NCBI GenBank assembly: GCA_028819565.1
Contig: JAPPLD010000018.1
Span: forward strand, 50,844 to 114,843
Direction of reading: 5' to 3'
Origin: Gammaproteobacteria bacterium
GTDB lineage: Bacteria > Pseudomonadota > Gammaproteobacteria > Poriferisulfidales > Poriferisulfidaceae
Length of the DNA: 64,000 nucleotides
Part shown: in pieces, positions 1 to 7,186 of the stretch
How positions within the stretch are numbered: position 1 is the stretch's first letter
Layout of the letters: every line of letters begins with the position of its first letter
The notes under the pieces: model-generated
Told to the model about the DNA's origin: nothing
What the model saw: only the letters and a program-made list of their open reading frames with translations
The model's database searches: none
Made by a program: the position numbers and the translations under genes

Positions 1-717
1 GCCGTCCATCCCGGCGCCCTCGTCGACGACAGCGTGCAGCTGGAGGCGCCGGTGCGAGTGGACTTCGGTTGCGTGGTGGGGGCGGATGCGCGCGTCGGCG
101 CGGGCAGCGTGCTGGGTCCGCACTGTGTGATCGGCGAAGGCGTGACCTTGGGCGAGGGTTGTGTCCTACATGCCCGGGTTACCTTGCACGAAGGGGTCCA
201 AATCGGTGACCGGGTGGAGTTCTGGCCCGGCGTGGTGGTCGGGTCCGACGGTTTCGGTTATGCCCAACAGGATCAGCAGTGGGTCAAACTGGTACACCGC
301 GGCGGCGTACGGATCGGGGACGACTGCGAGATCGGATCCAACAGCACCATCGACCGCGGCATGCTGGACGATACCGTGATCGGCTGCGGGGTCAAGATCG
401 ACAACCAGGTACAAGTTGCGCACAACGTTCACATTGGCGACCATTCCGCCATCGCCGGCAATGCGGGTATCGCGGGAAGCGCGAAGATCGGCCGCTACTG
501 CCAGATCGGAGGGGCAGCCGGAGTACAAGGCCACGTGGAATTGGCCGATGGGGTTATCATTACCGGTATGTCCAAGGCGAATCAGACGCTGACTCGCGCC
601 GGCGCATACAGTTCCGGCACGTCCATCCAAGAGAATGCGGATTGGTTGCGCAACGTGGCTCGCTTCAAGCAACTCGACCGGATCGTGCGGGCCTTGAAGC
701 AAGGAGAAAAGCCGTGA
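1..717 (+). CDS. lpxD: UDP-3-O-acylglucosamine N-acyltransferase LpxD (5' end cut off by window)
   Basis: The open frame runs in from base 1, so the start codon and the N-terminal uridine-binding domain are outside the window; about 238 C-terminal residues remain of a protein that is usually about 340. What is left is a left-handed beta-helix built of hexapeptide repeats (isoleucine/valine-led turns such as IGEGV, IGDRVE, IGDDCE). It contains the conserved block GSDGFGYA and the VAHNVHIG segment, whose first His matches the catalytic base of the family. LpxD transfers a 3-hydroxyacyl chain from ACP to the 2-amino group in lipid A synthesis in the cytoplasm. It overlaps fabZ by four bases (GTGA), as in the usual lpxD-fabZ-lpxA operon. 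Confidence 0.96.
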   Translation, partial: AVHPGALVDDSVQLEAPVRVDFGCVVGADARVGAGSVLGPHCVIGEGVTLGEGCVLHARVTLHEGVQIGDRVEFWPGVVVGSDGFGYAQQDQQWVKLVHRGGVRIGDDCEIGSNSTIDRGMLDDTVIGCGVKIDNQVQVAHNVHIGDHSAIAGNAGIAGSAKIGRYCQIGGAAGVQGHVELADGVIITGMSKANQTLTRAGAYSSGTSIQENADWLRNVARFKQLDRIVRALKQGEKP

Positions 718-1172
718 GCGAAGGTTTTGACATCCAGGAGATCCAGCGGCTGCTACCGCATCGCCACCCGTTCCTGCTGGTGGATCGGGTTCTGGAAATT
801 GACCCCGGAGTGTCGATCCGGGCGATCAAGAACATCACGGTCGACGAACCATTCTTCCAGGGGCATTTCCCCGGAATCCCGATCTTCCCGGGCGTCCTGA
901 TCCTGGAGGTGATGGCCCAGGCTTCGGGTCTGCTGGTGTTTAAAACGCCGGAGTATTGCCCGGAGGACGACAACCTGTACATGTTCGTCGGGGTTGACAA
1001 GGCCCGCTTCAAGAAGCCGGTCGTGCCTGGCGACCAGCTGGAGGTCGGCGTGAAGCTGATGTGGATGCGCCGGAACTGTGCCTCGTTCGATGCCACCGCC
1101 TCGGTCGATGGCGAAGTCGTGGCCACCGCCGGGATCATGTGCATGTTCAAGGAACTGCCGTCAGAGGCGTAA
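714..1172 (+). CDS. fabZ: 3-hydroxyacyl-[ACP] dehydratase FabZ
   Basis: A 152-residue hot-dog-fold dehydratase of normal length. It removes water from 3-hydroxyacyl-ACP in fatty acid elongation and so competes with LpxA and LpxD for the same substrates. The catalytic His (about residue 51) lies in GHFPG and the catalytic Glu (about 65) in [12 protein letters not shown] at 714 is chosen because it overlaps the lpxD stop and gives the expected N-terminus ([20 protein letters not shown]). It sits between lpxD and lpxA, the standard arrangement. Confidence 0.97.
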   Translation: MSEGFDIQEIQRLLPHRHPFLLVDRVLEIDPGVSIRAIKNITVDEPFFQGHFPGIPIFPGVLILEVMAQASGLLVFKTPEYCPEDDNLYMFVGVDKARFKKPVVPGDQLEVGVKLMWMRRNCASFDATASVDGEVVATAGIMCMFKELPSEA

Positions 1173-1186
1173 CCGGACTTCGACGC

Positions 1187-1969
1187 TTGAGCATTCATCC
1201 GACGGCCGTGGTGGACGCCGGGGCGGAGATCGACCCCACGGCGGGAATCGGCCCGTACGCGGTCATCGGCCCACACGTGCGCATCGGTGCCGACACTTGG
1301 GTCGGCCCGCATGCCGTGGTCACCGGGCGCACCACCGTGGGCCGGGAGAACCGGATCTTCCAGTTTGCCTCGGTCGGCGAGATTCCGCAGGACAAGAAGT
1401 ATGCCGGCGAGGACAGCGAACTGGTCATCGGCGACGGCAACACCATCCGCGAGTTCGTGACCCTCAACTGCGGAACGGCCCAGGGCGAAAATTGCACCCG
1501 GATCGGGAACCGGAACTGGATCATGGCGTACGTGCACATTGCGCACGACTGCGTGATCGGGGACGACGTGACGTTTGCGAACGGTGCAACGCTGGCGGGT
1601 CATGTCGAGATCGAGGATCACGCGATTCTGGGCGGCTTCACCCTGGTGCACCAGTTCTGCCGCATCGGGCGCCATGCGTTCAGCGGCATGGGCTCCGCCT
1701 TGAACAAGGATCTCCCGCCTTTCGTGCTGGCGTCGGGCAACCTGGCCCGCCCTTACGGGCTCAATCGCGAAGGATTGCGCCGGGCTGGCTTCTCCGAGGA
1801 GACGATGGAGGCGCTATCGCGGGCCTACAAGCTGCTGGTCCGCGTATCGGGCGGGCGGTCGGAGGACGAGATCCGGCAACTGGCCGGGCAATATCCGGAA
1901 GTGGAGCAGATGCGGGCGTTCATCGCAGAGAGTCGCCGCGGCATCATCCGCGAAAAGAATTCCGACTGA
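1187..1969 (+). CDS. lpxA: acyl-[ACP]--UDP-N-acetylglucosamine O(or N)-acyltransferase LpxA
   Basis: First acyltransferase of lipid A synthesis, 260 residues against 262 in E. coli. A TTG start at 1187 gives the canonical beginning SIHPTAVVD; no ATG or GTG fits. It has a hexapeptide-repeat helix, the catalytic His in HIAHDC (about residue 120) and the conserved VHQFC block. Counting from the catalytic His, the residue matching E. coli Gly173, the acyl-chain ruler, is Met168. Met at this place restricts the Pseudomonas enzyme to 10-carbon chains. With gnnA and gnnB nearby, the natural acceptor may be the 3-amino sugar nucleotide UDP-GlcNAc3N rather than UDP-GlcNAc; that part is inference. Confidence 0.96.
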   Translation: MSIHPTAVVDAGAEIDPTAGIGPYAVIGPHVRIGADTWVGPHAVVTGRTTVGRENRIFQFASVGEIPQDKKYAGEDSELVIGDGNTIREFVTLNCGTAQGENCTRIGNRNWIMAYVHIAHDCVIGDDVTFANGATLAGHVEIEDHAILGGFTLVHQFCRIGRHAFSGMGSALNKDLPPFVLASGNLARPYGLNREGLRRAGFSEETMEALSRAYKLLVRVSGGRSEDEIRQLAGQYPEVEQMRAFIAESRRGIIREKNSD

Positions 1970-2020
1970 ATCGATTCGCCAGACGGTTTCCGGCGCAGAA
2001 TGCCCGCCGCGCCTATGCTT

Positions 2021-2049
2021 TTGACAGCATAGAATCTACAAGTTATATT
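2021..2049 (+). promoter_or_regulatory. sigma-70-type promoter
   Basis: TTGACA at 2021-2026 and TATATT at 2044-2049 are separated by 17 bases, close to consensus. It lies after the lpxA stop and about 95 bases before the first small coiled-coil gene, so that gene is likely transcribed independently and well. No terminator was seen between it and lpxA. Confidence 0.6.
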
Positions 2050-2144
2050 ATGCGCATGGGATGGTCAGCCGCGCTTGATTCGCCTGCTGGGCAGGAGTCC
2101 GGGATTCTGGCTGTCCCTGCTCTTGGTATCATGGGAGCGTCTTC

Positions 2145-2438
2145 ATGGCTTTTGGGCGCGAAATCGAGATGGAGTTCGAGCGAGTGAAAGTGAGCCCCGA
2201 GATGGTTGGGATCGCGAGCGGGAGCGTGACCGTTCTCGCATTTATGCTGGCGCTGTTCGTGCTCATTTGGAATCTCGGTCAAAGCATAAGCGATCTGCGC
2301 ATAGATATGAGCGATCTGCGTGTGGAACTGAAGGGCGATATTGCGCATCTCAACGAGCGCGTGGCGCGTGTCGAAGGCTTGCTCGAAGGCTATATCGAGC
2401 GGTCTCGAGCTGAAGATGTGGCGGTGACCACCGAATGA
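2145..2438 (+). CDS. small membrane-anchored coiled-coil protein, copy 1
   Basis: A 97-residue protein of unknown function. The N-terminus is MAFGREIEMEFERVKVSPEM, followed by one hydrophobic helix (about residues 25-43, rich in V, L, A, F) and a charged heptad-like stretch (SDLR, DMSDLR, AHLNERVARVEGLLEGY). The tail RVEGLLEG is shared with four other small genes in this window (2509, 32758, 41757, 42151). It could be a scaffold or a phage-lysis-like accessory protein, but nothing in the sequence fixes a role. A near-consensus promoter lies upstream. Confidence 0.7.
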   Translation: MAFGREIEMEFERVKVSPEMVGIASGSVTVLAFMLALFVLIWNLGQSISDLRIDMSDLRVELKGDIAHLNERVARVEGLLEGYIERSRAEDVAVTTE

Positions 2439-2508
2439 CGCTTCAGCGGAAAGCCCCGGGCCAGGCAACTCGAAGGCGGCTTACCCTTGGTATCATGGGA
2501 GCGTCTTC

Positions 2509-2760
2509 ATGGCTTTTGGGCGCGAAATCGAGATGGAGTTCAAGCGAGTGAAAGTGAGTCCCGAGATGGTTGGGATCGTCGGCGGATGGCTGACCGTTCT
2601 CGTGTTCGTGTGGACCCTAGGCCAGGATATGAGCGATCTGCGCACGGAGCTGAAGAGCGATATCGCGCATCTCAACGAACGCATGGCGCGTGTCGAAGGC
2701 TTGCTCGAAGGTTACATCGAGAGATCTCGGACCGGGGAAGATATTGCGGTAACCGAATGA
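2509..2760 (+). CDS. small membrane-anchored coiled-coil protein, copy 2
   Basis: An 83-residue paralogue of the gene at 2145, produced by tandem duplication. The first 20 residues differ at one position. The hydrophobic segment is shorter (LTVLVFVWTLGQ) and one heptad-like repeat is missing. The C-terminal block AHLNERMARVEGLLEGYIERS is kept. No promoter of its own was seen, so it may be co-transcribed with copy 1. Function unknown. Confidence 0.65.
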   Translation: MAFGREIEMEFKRVKVSPEMVGIVGGWLTVLVFVWTLGQDMSDLRTELKSDIAHLNERMARVEGLLEGYIERSRTGEDIAVTE

Positions 2761-2856
2761 TCCGACCAGACAGGTTTTTCGCCTTTGGGACGGAGCGGTT
2801 CTACTGAGCGAGCAAGAAAATAGATTTAGAATTCCGGGCAATCACCGAGAGTTTTT

Positions 2857-3210
2857 GTGGACAGAAAAACATCGAAGACTTTGGAGGAGGTGCTGAACCA
2901 GCTTTCTCCTGAGCAGCGCAAGAAAATCGACGAACGAACGGACGAACTGATCGCCGAAATCATGTCGCTGCGGGACTTGCGCAAGGTCCGGGAAAAAACC
3001 CAGGAGCATGTCGCCGAGGTGCTCGAAATCACCCAAGAGAATGTTTCGCGAATTGAGCGGCGCCGGGACCTCCTGGTCTCGACGCTCAGGCGGCACGTCG
3101 AAGCATTAGGCGGGCGATTGAGCCTGATCGCGAAGTTTCCCGACCGTCCTCCAGTGGAACTGACCGGCATCGCCGATTCGGATGATAGCAAGTCTCCGGC
3201 TCAATCGTAA
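2857..3210 (+). CDS. XRE-family helix-turn-helix regulator, antitoxin-like (no partner toxin)
   Basis: 117 residues from a GTG start. The region ERTDELIAEIMSLRDLRKVR is followed by a helix-turn-helix (EHVAEVLEITQENVSRIERR, about residues 48-70) and a C-terminal segment ending in LIAKFPDRPPVELTG. This architecture is typical of HigA-like antitoxins encoded directly after a RelE/HigB-type toxin. The 96 bases upstream (2761-2856) are too short for one, so this appears to be an orphan antitoxin or a stand-alone regulator. It is placed between the lpxA side and the convergent lpxB operon. Confidence 0.7.
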   Translation: MDRKTSKTLEEVLNQLSPEQRKKIDERTDELIAEIMSLRDLRKVREKTQEHVAEVLEITQENVSRIERRRDLLVSTLRRHVEALGGRLSLIAKFPDRPPVELTGIADSDDSKSPAQS

Positions 3211-3251
3211 AGCCTCCATTTAGGTAAATCTTTTCGCTGTTGCGCCAGAGA

Positions 3252-4406
3252 TCATCCAGACGTCGAAATCACCTGTTCCGCGCAGTTGGCCAGTTGGCGC
3301 ATGCCGGCCGCCGGTCCCAGTCGCTCCTCGACTTTCTGCAGTTGCACACGCACCTGATCAAGTTGAGCCGGATCGTCCAGCCACGGCGTAAGGGCGGCCG
3401 TAACCCGCTGGGGCGTCGCATCGGCCTGAATCAACTCGGTAACCAGGTCTTCGCCCGCGACGATGTTCGCGAGGCAATACCGGTCAATGCGCACCAGCAA
3501 GCGTGCCAGCAGGTAGCTCAGGTTCGCCAGGCGATAGATCATGCAGAACGGGACGCGCATCAAGGCCAGCTGCAAAGTGACCGTGCCGGAGGCCGCCGCC
3601 GCCATGTCGCACACCTGCATGGCGTCGTAGACCGGTTCCTGTAGGCATTTCACTTCGGGCAGGTCGCCGAGCCACGGGGCGTAGTCGTTCGGTTTCAGCC
3701 CGGGCGGCATCACCAGTGCGAACTGCGGTCGGGCGGGATGATTCCTCAGTTCGCGCACCGCTCCGGCGCAGACCGGCATCAGGTGGGCGAGTTCGCTGCG
3801 CCGGGAGCCGGGGAAGAGACCGATCACGGGGCGTTGTGCGTCCAGTCCCCAGCGCTCGCGGACGGTATCGGGCGGTCGCGTCGGACTTGTTTGTCCGCGC
3901 AGGGGGTGTCCGACATAAGTGACGGGCACGCGATGTTTCTCGTAGAAATCCCGTTCGAACGGGAAGACTACCGCCATGTGGTCGACATGGCGCCGGATCT
4001 CGTGCACCCGCCAGGCCCGCCAAGCCCAGATCTGCGGACTGATGTAGAACAGCACCGGCACGCCGTGCCGATGCGCGAACCGGGCAAGCCGCAAGTTGAA
4101 TTCCGGGTAGTCGATCAGCACCAGAAGCTGGGGCTTCCGGGTTAGGACCTGCGCCTTGAGGGTCTTCAATGCGCCGCGAATCTCTCGGTAATGGCGTAAG
4201 ACCTCCACCAGCCCGACGACCGCAAGCTCGGTGGAATCGACCACCAGTTCAATGCCAGCTTCGCGCGAGGCTTCGCCGCCCATGCCGGACCAGGTCCACT
4301 CGGGATGCCGGGCACGCAATTCCTCGACCAATTCCGCTGCGTATCGGTCCCCGGAGGCTTCCCCGGAGACCAGCATCAGGTGGGGAGCCGCTTCAGGATT
4401 CGGCAC
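3252..4406 (-). CDS. lpxB: lipid A disaccharide synthase LpxB
   Basis: A membrane-associated GT-B glycosyltransferase that joins UDP-diacylglucosamine and lipid X. It is 384 residues long (E. coli 382) from a GTG at 4406. That start gives PNPEAAPHLMLVSGEASGD, with the family signature SGEASGD near the N-terminus; other recognisable blocks are SPQIWAWR, FPFE and LFPGSR. The start lies inside the end of gnnB (14-base overlap), so the two are translationally coupled. The long frame upstream of GTG belongs to the gnnB shadow and was discarded. It is the last gene of gnnA-gnnB-lpxB and convergent to the XRE gene. Confidence 0.95.
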   Translation of the reverse strand: MPNPEAAPHLMLVSGEASGDRYAAELVEELRARHPEWTWSGMGGEASREAGIELVVDSTELAVVGLVEVLRHYREIRGALKTLKAQVLTRKPQLLVLIDYPEFNLRLARFAHRHGVPVLFYISPQIWAWRAWRVHEIRRHVDHMAVVFPFERDFYEKHRVPVTYVGHPLRGQTSPTRPPDTVRERWGLDAQRPVIGLFPGSRRSELAHLMPVCAGAVRELRNHPARPQFALVMPPGLKPNDYAPWLGDLPEVKCLQEPVYDAMQVCDMAAAASGTVTLQLALMRVPFCMIYRLANLSYLLARLLVRIDRYCLANIVAGEDLVTELIQADATPQRVTAALTPWLDDPAQLDQVRVQLQKVEERLGPAAGMRQLANCAEQVISTSG

Positions 4407-5490
4407 GAGCGAGACTGGCGCAGATTTGTTCGATCTGGGCGGGCGAAAGCTCCGGGAACATGGGTAGCGACAGGCACTGGTCGCAGACCTGCTCGGCCGC
4501 CGGCAGCGAAACCCCATCCGCCCATGGCGTGTAGGCTTCCTGCCGGTGCAGGGGGATCGGGTAGTAGATCCGGCTCTCGATACCGTCCTTGGACAGTTGC
4601 TCCTGGAAGGCGTCACGCTGCGGGCTCAGCAGGGTGTATTGGTGCCAGACGTGGCCGTCCGCGCCTGCGGGAGGCTGGATTCCGTCCAGTTTCTGGAGTT
4701 TTTCGGTATAGCGGCCTGCGGCTTGCCGGCGTTTCTCGTTCCATTCGGCGACATGGGGGAGTTTGACGCGCAGAACGGCGGCCTGGAGTTCGTCGAGGCG
4801 GCTGTTCAGGCCCAGCGTTTCATGGTGGTAGGGCTGGCTGGAGCCGTGGTTGCGCAAGGCGCGCAGCCGGGCGGCGAGTTCAGGGTCTCCGGTTGCCACG
4901 GCACCGCCGTCGCCGCATCCGCCCAGGTTCTTGCTGGGGAAGAAGCTGAAGGAGGCGACCTGCCCGAACGTGCCGGTTGCCTGGTCTGCGGTTCTTGCAC
5001 CAAAACTTTGCGCGCAATCCTCGACGATGGCGACATCCGGCCCGATTGCTTCCCGGACGGCGGAAATGTCGGCCGGCCGGCCGTACAGGTGCACGACCAC
5101 GGCCGCGCGGGTGCGGGAGGTAATCGCGTTTCGGCACGATTCGGGATCGACCAGGAAAGAGTCGGGGTCGATGTCCACGAAAACCGGGCGTGCACCGGTC
5201 AGGGCAACGGCCTCGGCGGGCGCGGCGAACGTGAAGGCCGGGACCAGGACCTCGTCGCCGGGCCCAACATCAAGTGCACGCAGGGACAGGCACAGTGCGT
5301 CCGTGCCGGAAGCGCAACTGATCACGTGGCCAATGCCGAGCATTGCGCCGAGTTCTGTTTCCAGGGCCTCGACCTCCGGACCGAGCACGTACCGGCCGCT
5401 GCGCAGCACGCGCAGGGCGGCGGCCTCGATATCCTCCTGCAGGGCCGCGTATTGCGTGGTCAGGTCCAGAATGGGGATGGTGGGGCTCAT
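4393..5490 (-). CDS. gnnB: UDP-GlcNAc3N aminotransferase, DegT/DnrJ/EryC1 family (GnnB-like)
   Basis: A 365-residue PLP-dependent sugar aminotransferase. The PLP lysine is K187 in FPSKNLGG; other family blocks are CASGTDAL (about 59-66) and VEDCAQSFGA (about 156-165). Sequence alone would allow WbpE-type enzymes, but it is sandwiched between a Gfo/Idh oxidoreductase and lpxB and close to lpxA. This is the arrangement of gnnA-gnnB in Acidithiobacillus ferrooxidans, where the pair converts UDP-GlcNAc to UDP-2-acetamido-3-amino-2,3-dideoxyglucose for lipid A. The start codon overlaps the gnnA stop (ATGA). The GnnB assignment rests mainly on this context. Confidence 0.85.
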   Translation of the reverse strand: MSPTIPILDLTTQYAALQEDIEAAALRVLRSGRYVLGPEVEALETELGAMLGIGHVISCASGTDALCLSLRALDVGPGDEVLVPAFTFAAPAEAVALTGARPVFVDIDPDSFLVDPESCRNAITSRTRAAVVVHLYGRPADISAVREAIGPDVAIVEDCAQSFGARTADQATGTFGQVASFSFFPSKNLGGCGDGGAVATGDPELAARLRALRNHGSSQPYHHETLGLNSRLDELQAAVLRVKLPHVAEWNEKRRQAAGRYTEKLQKLDGIQPPAGADGHVWHQYTLLSPQRDAFQEQLSKDGIESRIYYPIPLHRQEAYTPWADGVSLPAAEQVCDQCLSLPMFPELSPAQIEQICASLARAES

Positions 5491-6434
5491 GGGGCGTCCG
5501 TCTCCCGCATTCGCTGGGTGACTTCCAGTGCGGTGCGCAAGGCGCGCAGGCCATCTTCTCCCCGCACCATGGGTTCGGTGCCCTGCCGGATGCAGTCGAT
5601 AAAGTGGCGGATCTCCTCGCGCAGCGAATCGGTCTCCTGGAAGGCCTCGGTCGTATGCTCGATGCGTTCCGAGGGTGGGGCATCGCCTTCGCGCAGGCGG
5701 TAGCGGTCCAGTTCCCGCTTGTGCAGGTCGAGAGCGTAGCAGGAATGGTGCTGGAAGACGCGCATCCGGCGCTCGCTGCGGCGGCTCAGGCGGCTGGCGG
5801 TGACATTGGCGACGCAGCCGCCGGGGAACTCGAGTCGAGCATTGGCGATGTCCAGGGTGTCGCCGATCACGGCGCCGCCGCTGGCGCGGATTTCATGGGG
5901 ATCCTCTCCGACCACGGTCAAGGCCAGGTCGATGTCGTGGATCATCAGGTCCAGGGTCACGTCGATTTCGGCGCCGCGTGGAGTCCAAGGCGCCAAGCGG
6001 TGGACTTCGATGAAGCGAGGGGTCTCAAGCCCCTGCATCAGGGCGCAGAACGCCGAGTTGAACCGCTCCAGCAGGCCGACCTGAACGATGCGTTGCTTCT
6101 GGCGGGCGAGTTCGATCAGTTCAGTGGCTTCTTCGACCGAGGAGGTGAAAGGCTTCTCGACCAGCACGTGGCAGTCGGCTTCCAGGCAGGCCCGGGTAAT
6201 CTCGTAGTGCTTCGCGGTTGGCACGACGATGCTGACTGCATCCACCTGACCGAGGATTTCGCGGTAATCGGTAAAGCCGGGGACGCCGAGTTCTTCGCAA
6301 GCGGCGGTAACGCGTTCGGAATCGGTGTCGACCACGCCGACCAGTTCGGAATCGCCTAAGTCAACGTATTTCTGCGCGTGAAACCGACCCAGGTAACCGA
6401 CCCCGATGACGGCGGTGCGAAGCGGGGAAGTCAC
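5487..6434 (-). CDS. gnnA: Gfo/Idh/MocA-family UDP-GlcNAc 3-dehydrogenase (GnnA-like)
   Basis: A 315-residue NAD-dependent oxidoreductase. The N-terminal Rossmann motif is VIGVGYLGRFHAQKY and the catalytic Lys is in EKPF (about residue 95); the C-terminal domain contains LDLMIHDIDLAL. It is predicted to oxidise C3 of UDP-GlcNAc for transamination by GnnB. GTG at 6434 is chosen because it places the Rossmann motif a few residues from the start; the longer upstream frame is low-complexity shadow. It is divergent from rnhB, so the promoter for gnnA-gnnB-lpxB should lie in 6435-6571. Confidence 0.87.
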   Translation of the reverse strand: MTSPLRTAVIGVGYLGRFHAQKYVDLGDSELVGVVDTDSERVTAACEELGVPGFTDYREILGQVDAVSIVVPTAKHYEITRACLEADCHVLVEKPFTSSVEEATELIELARQKQRIVQVGLLERFNSAFCALMQGLETPRFIEVHRLAPWTPRGAEIDVTLDLMIHDIDLALTVVGEDPHEIRASGGAVIGDTLDIANARLEFPGGCVANVTASRLSRRSERRMRVFQHHSCYALDLHKRELDRYRLREGDAPPSERIEHTTEAFQETDSLREEIRHFIDCIRQGTEPMVRGEDGLRALRTALEVTQRMRETDAP

Positions 6435-6571
6435 GGGAGAAAAGGCGGTCGGACAGTGCGGCGCGGTTCCCGAAATTATAGCCCGCGGGACTTTCCGAGG
6501 CACGAATCCCGCCTTGGGTACAATGCGGTTGTACGCTCGATTTTGCTGTCTGACCTTAACTGACCCTGCCG

Positions 6572-7186
6572 ATGCCCGTCTCGCTGGAGTTATTGCCGAC
6601 CCTGCCGGATCTTGGCTGCGTTGCAGGGGTGGACGAGGCGGGGCGGGGCGCGTTGGCCGGCCCGGCTGCTGCCGCCGCCGTGGTGCTGCCGGCGGATTGC
6701 CGCATCGAGGGCCTGACCGATTCCAAGAAGTTGACGCCGGCGCAGCGGGCGCGCGTGGCGGTGCAGGTTCGGGCCTCTGCCCGGGCGTATGCAGTGGCAT
6801 TCGTACCGGCGCAGGAGATTGACCGCATCAACATTCTGCAGGCGAGCCTGCAGGCGATGGCGGAAGCGGTGGCTCGGCTGCCGGACGGGATCGAGCACGT
6901 GCTGGTAGACGGTCGGCATTGTCCGGAATTGCCGTGTCCGGCGACGGCAGTGATTGGCGGAGATGCTCGGGTAGCCAGCATCAGCGCGGCATCGGTGCTT
7001 GCCAAAGAGGCGCGCGACGCCTGGATGCGCCACTATGACTTGCAGGAGCCGTGCTACCGGTTCGCCCGGCACAAGGGCTACCCTTCGGCGGAACACCTGC
7101 GCGCGCTGTCCGAACATGGGCCCGGGCGACAGCATCGGCGTACTTATGCCCCGGTGCGCGCAGTTTTGGAGGAGCAGGCCGCATGA
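6572..7186 (+). CDS. rnhB: ribonuclease HII
   Basis: A 204-residue RNase HII that cleaves RNA in RNA-DNA hybrids and single ribonucleotides in DNA. The acidic active site is visible in GVDEAGRGALAGP (D21, E22), VLVDGRH and the SAASVLAKEARD block. Length is normal. It is the first gene of rnhB-dnaE-accA-tilS and overlaps dnaE by ATGA. In E. coli rnhB and dnaE are also neighbours, downstream of lpxB. Confidence 0.96.
   Translation: MPVSLELLPTLPDLGCVAGVDEAGRGALAGPAAAAAVVLPADCRIEGLTDSKKLTPAQRARVAVQVRASARAYAVAFVPAQEIDRINILQASLQAMAEAVARLPDGIEHVLVDGRHCPELPCPATAVIGGDARVASISAASVLAKEARDAWMRHYDLQEPCYRFARHKGYPSAEHLRALSEHGPGRQHRRTYAPVRAVLEEQAA

Larger units (their letters stand above)
2122..2760 (+). repeat. 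tandem duplication of a small-gene unit (about 364 bp period)
   Basis: The sequence starting CTTGGTATCATGGGAGCG at 2122 (with a few differences just before) recurs at 2486 and stays nearly identical for about 90 bases through the first 20 codons of both genes. The copies then diverge by substitutions and by a deletion in the membrane/coiled-coil region of copy 2, and become similar again over the 3' end. Each copy carries one complete small open frame. Confidence 0.85.
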
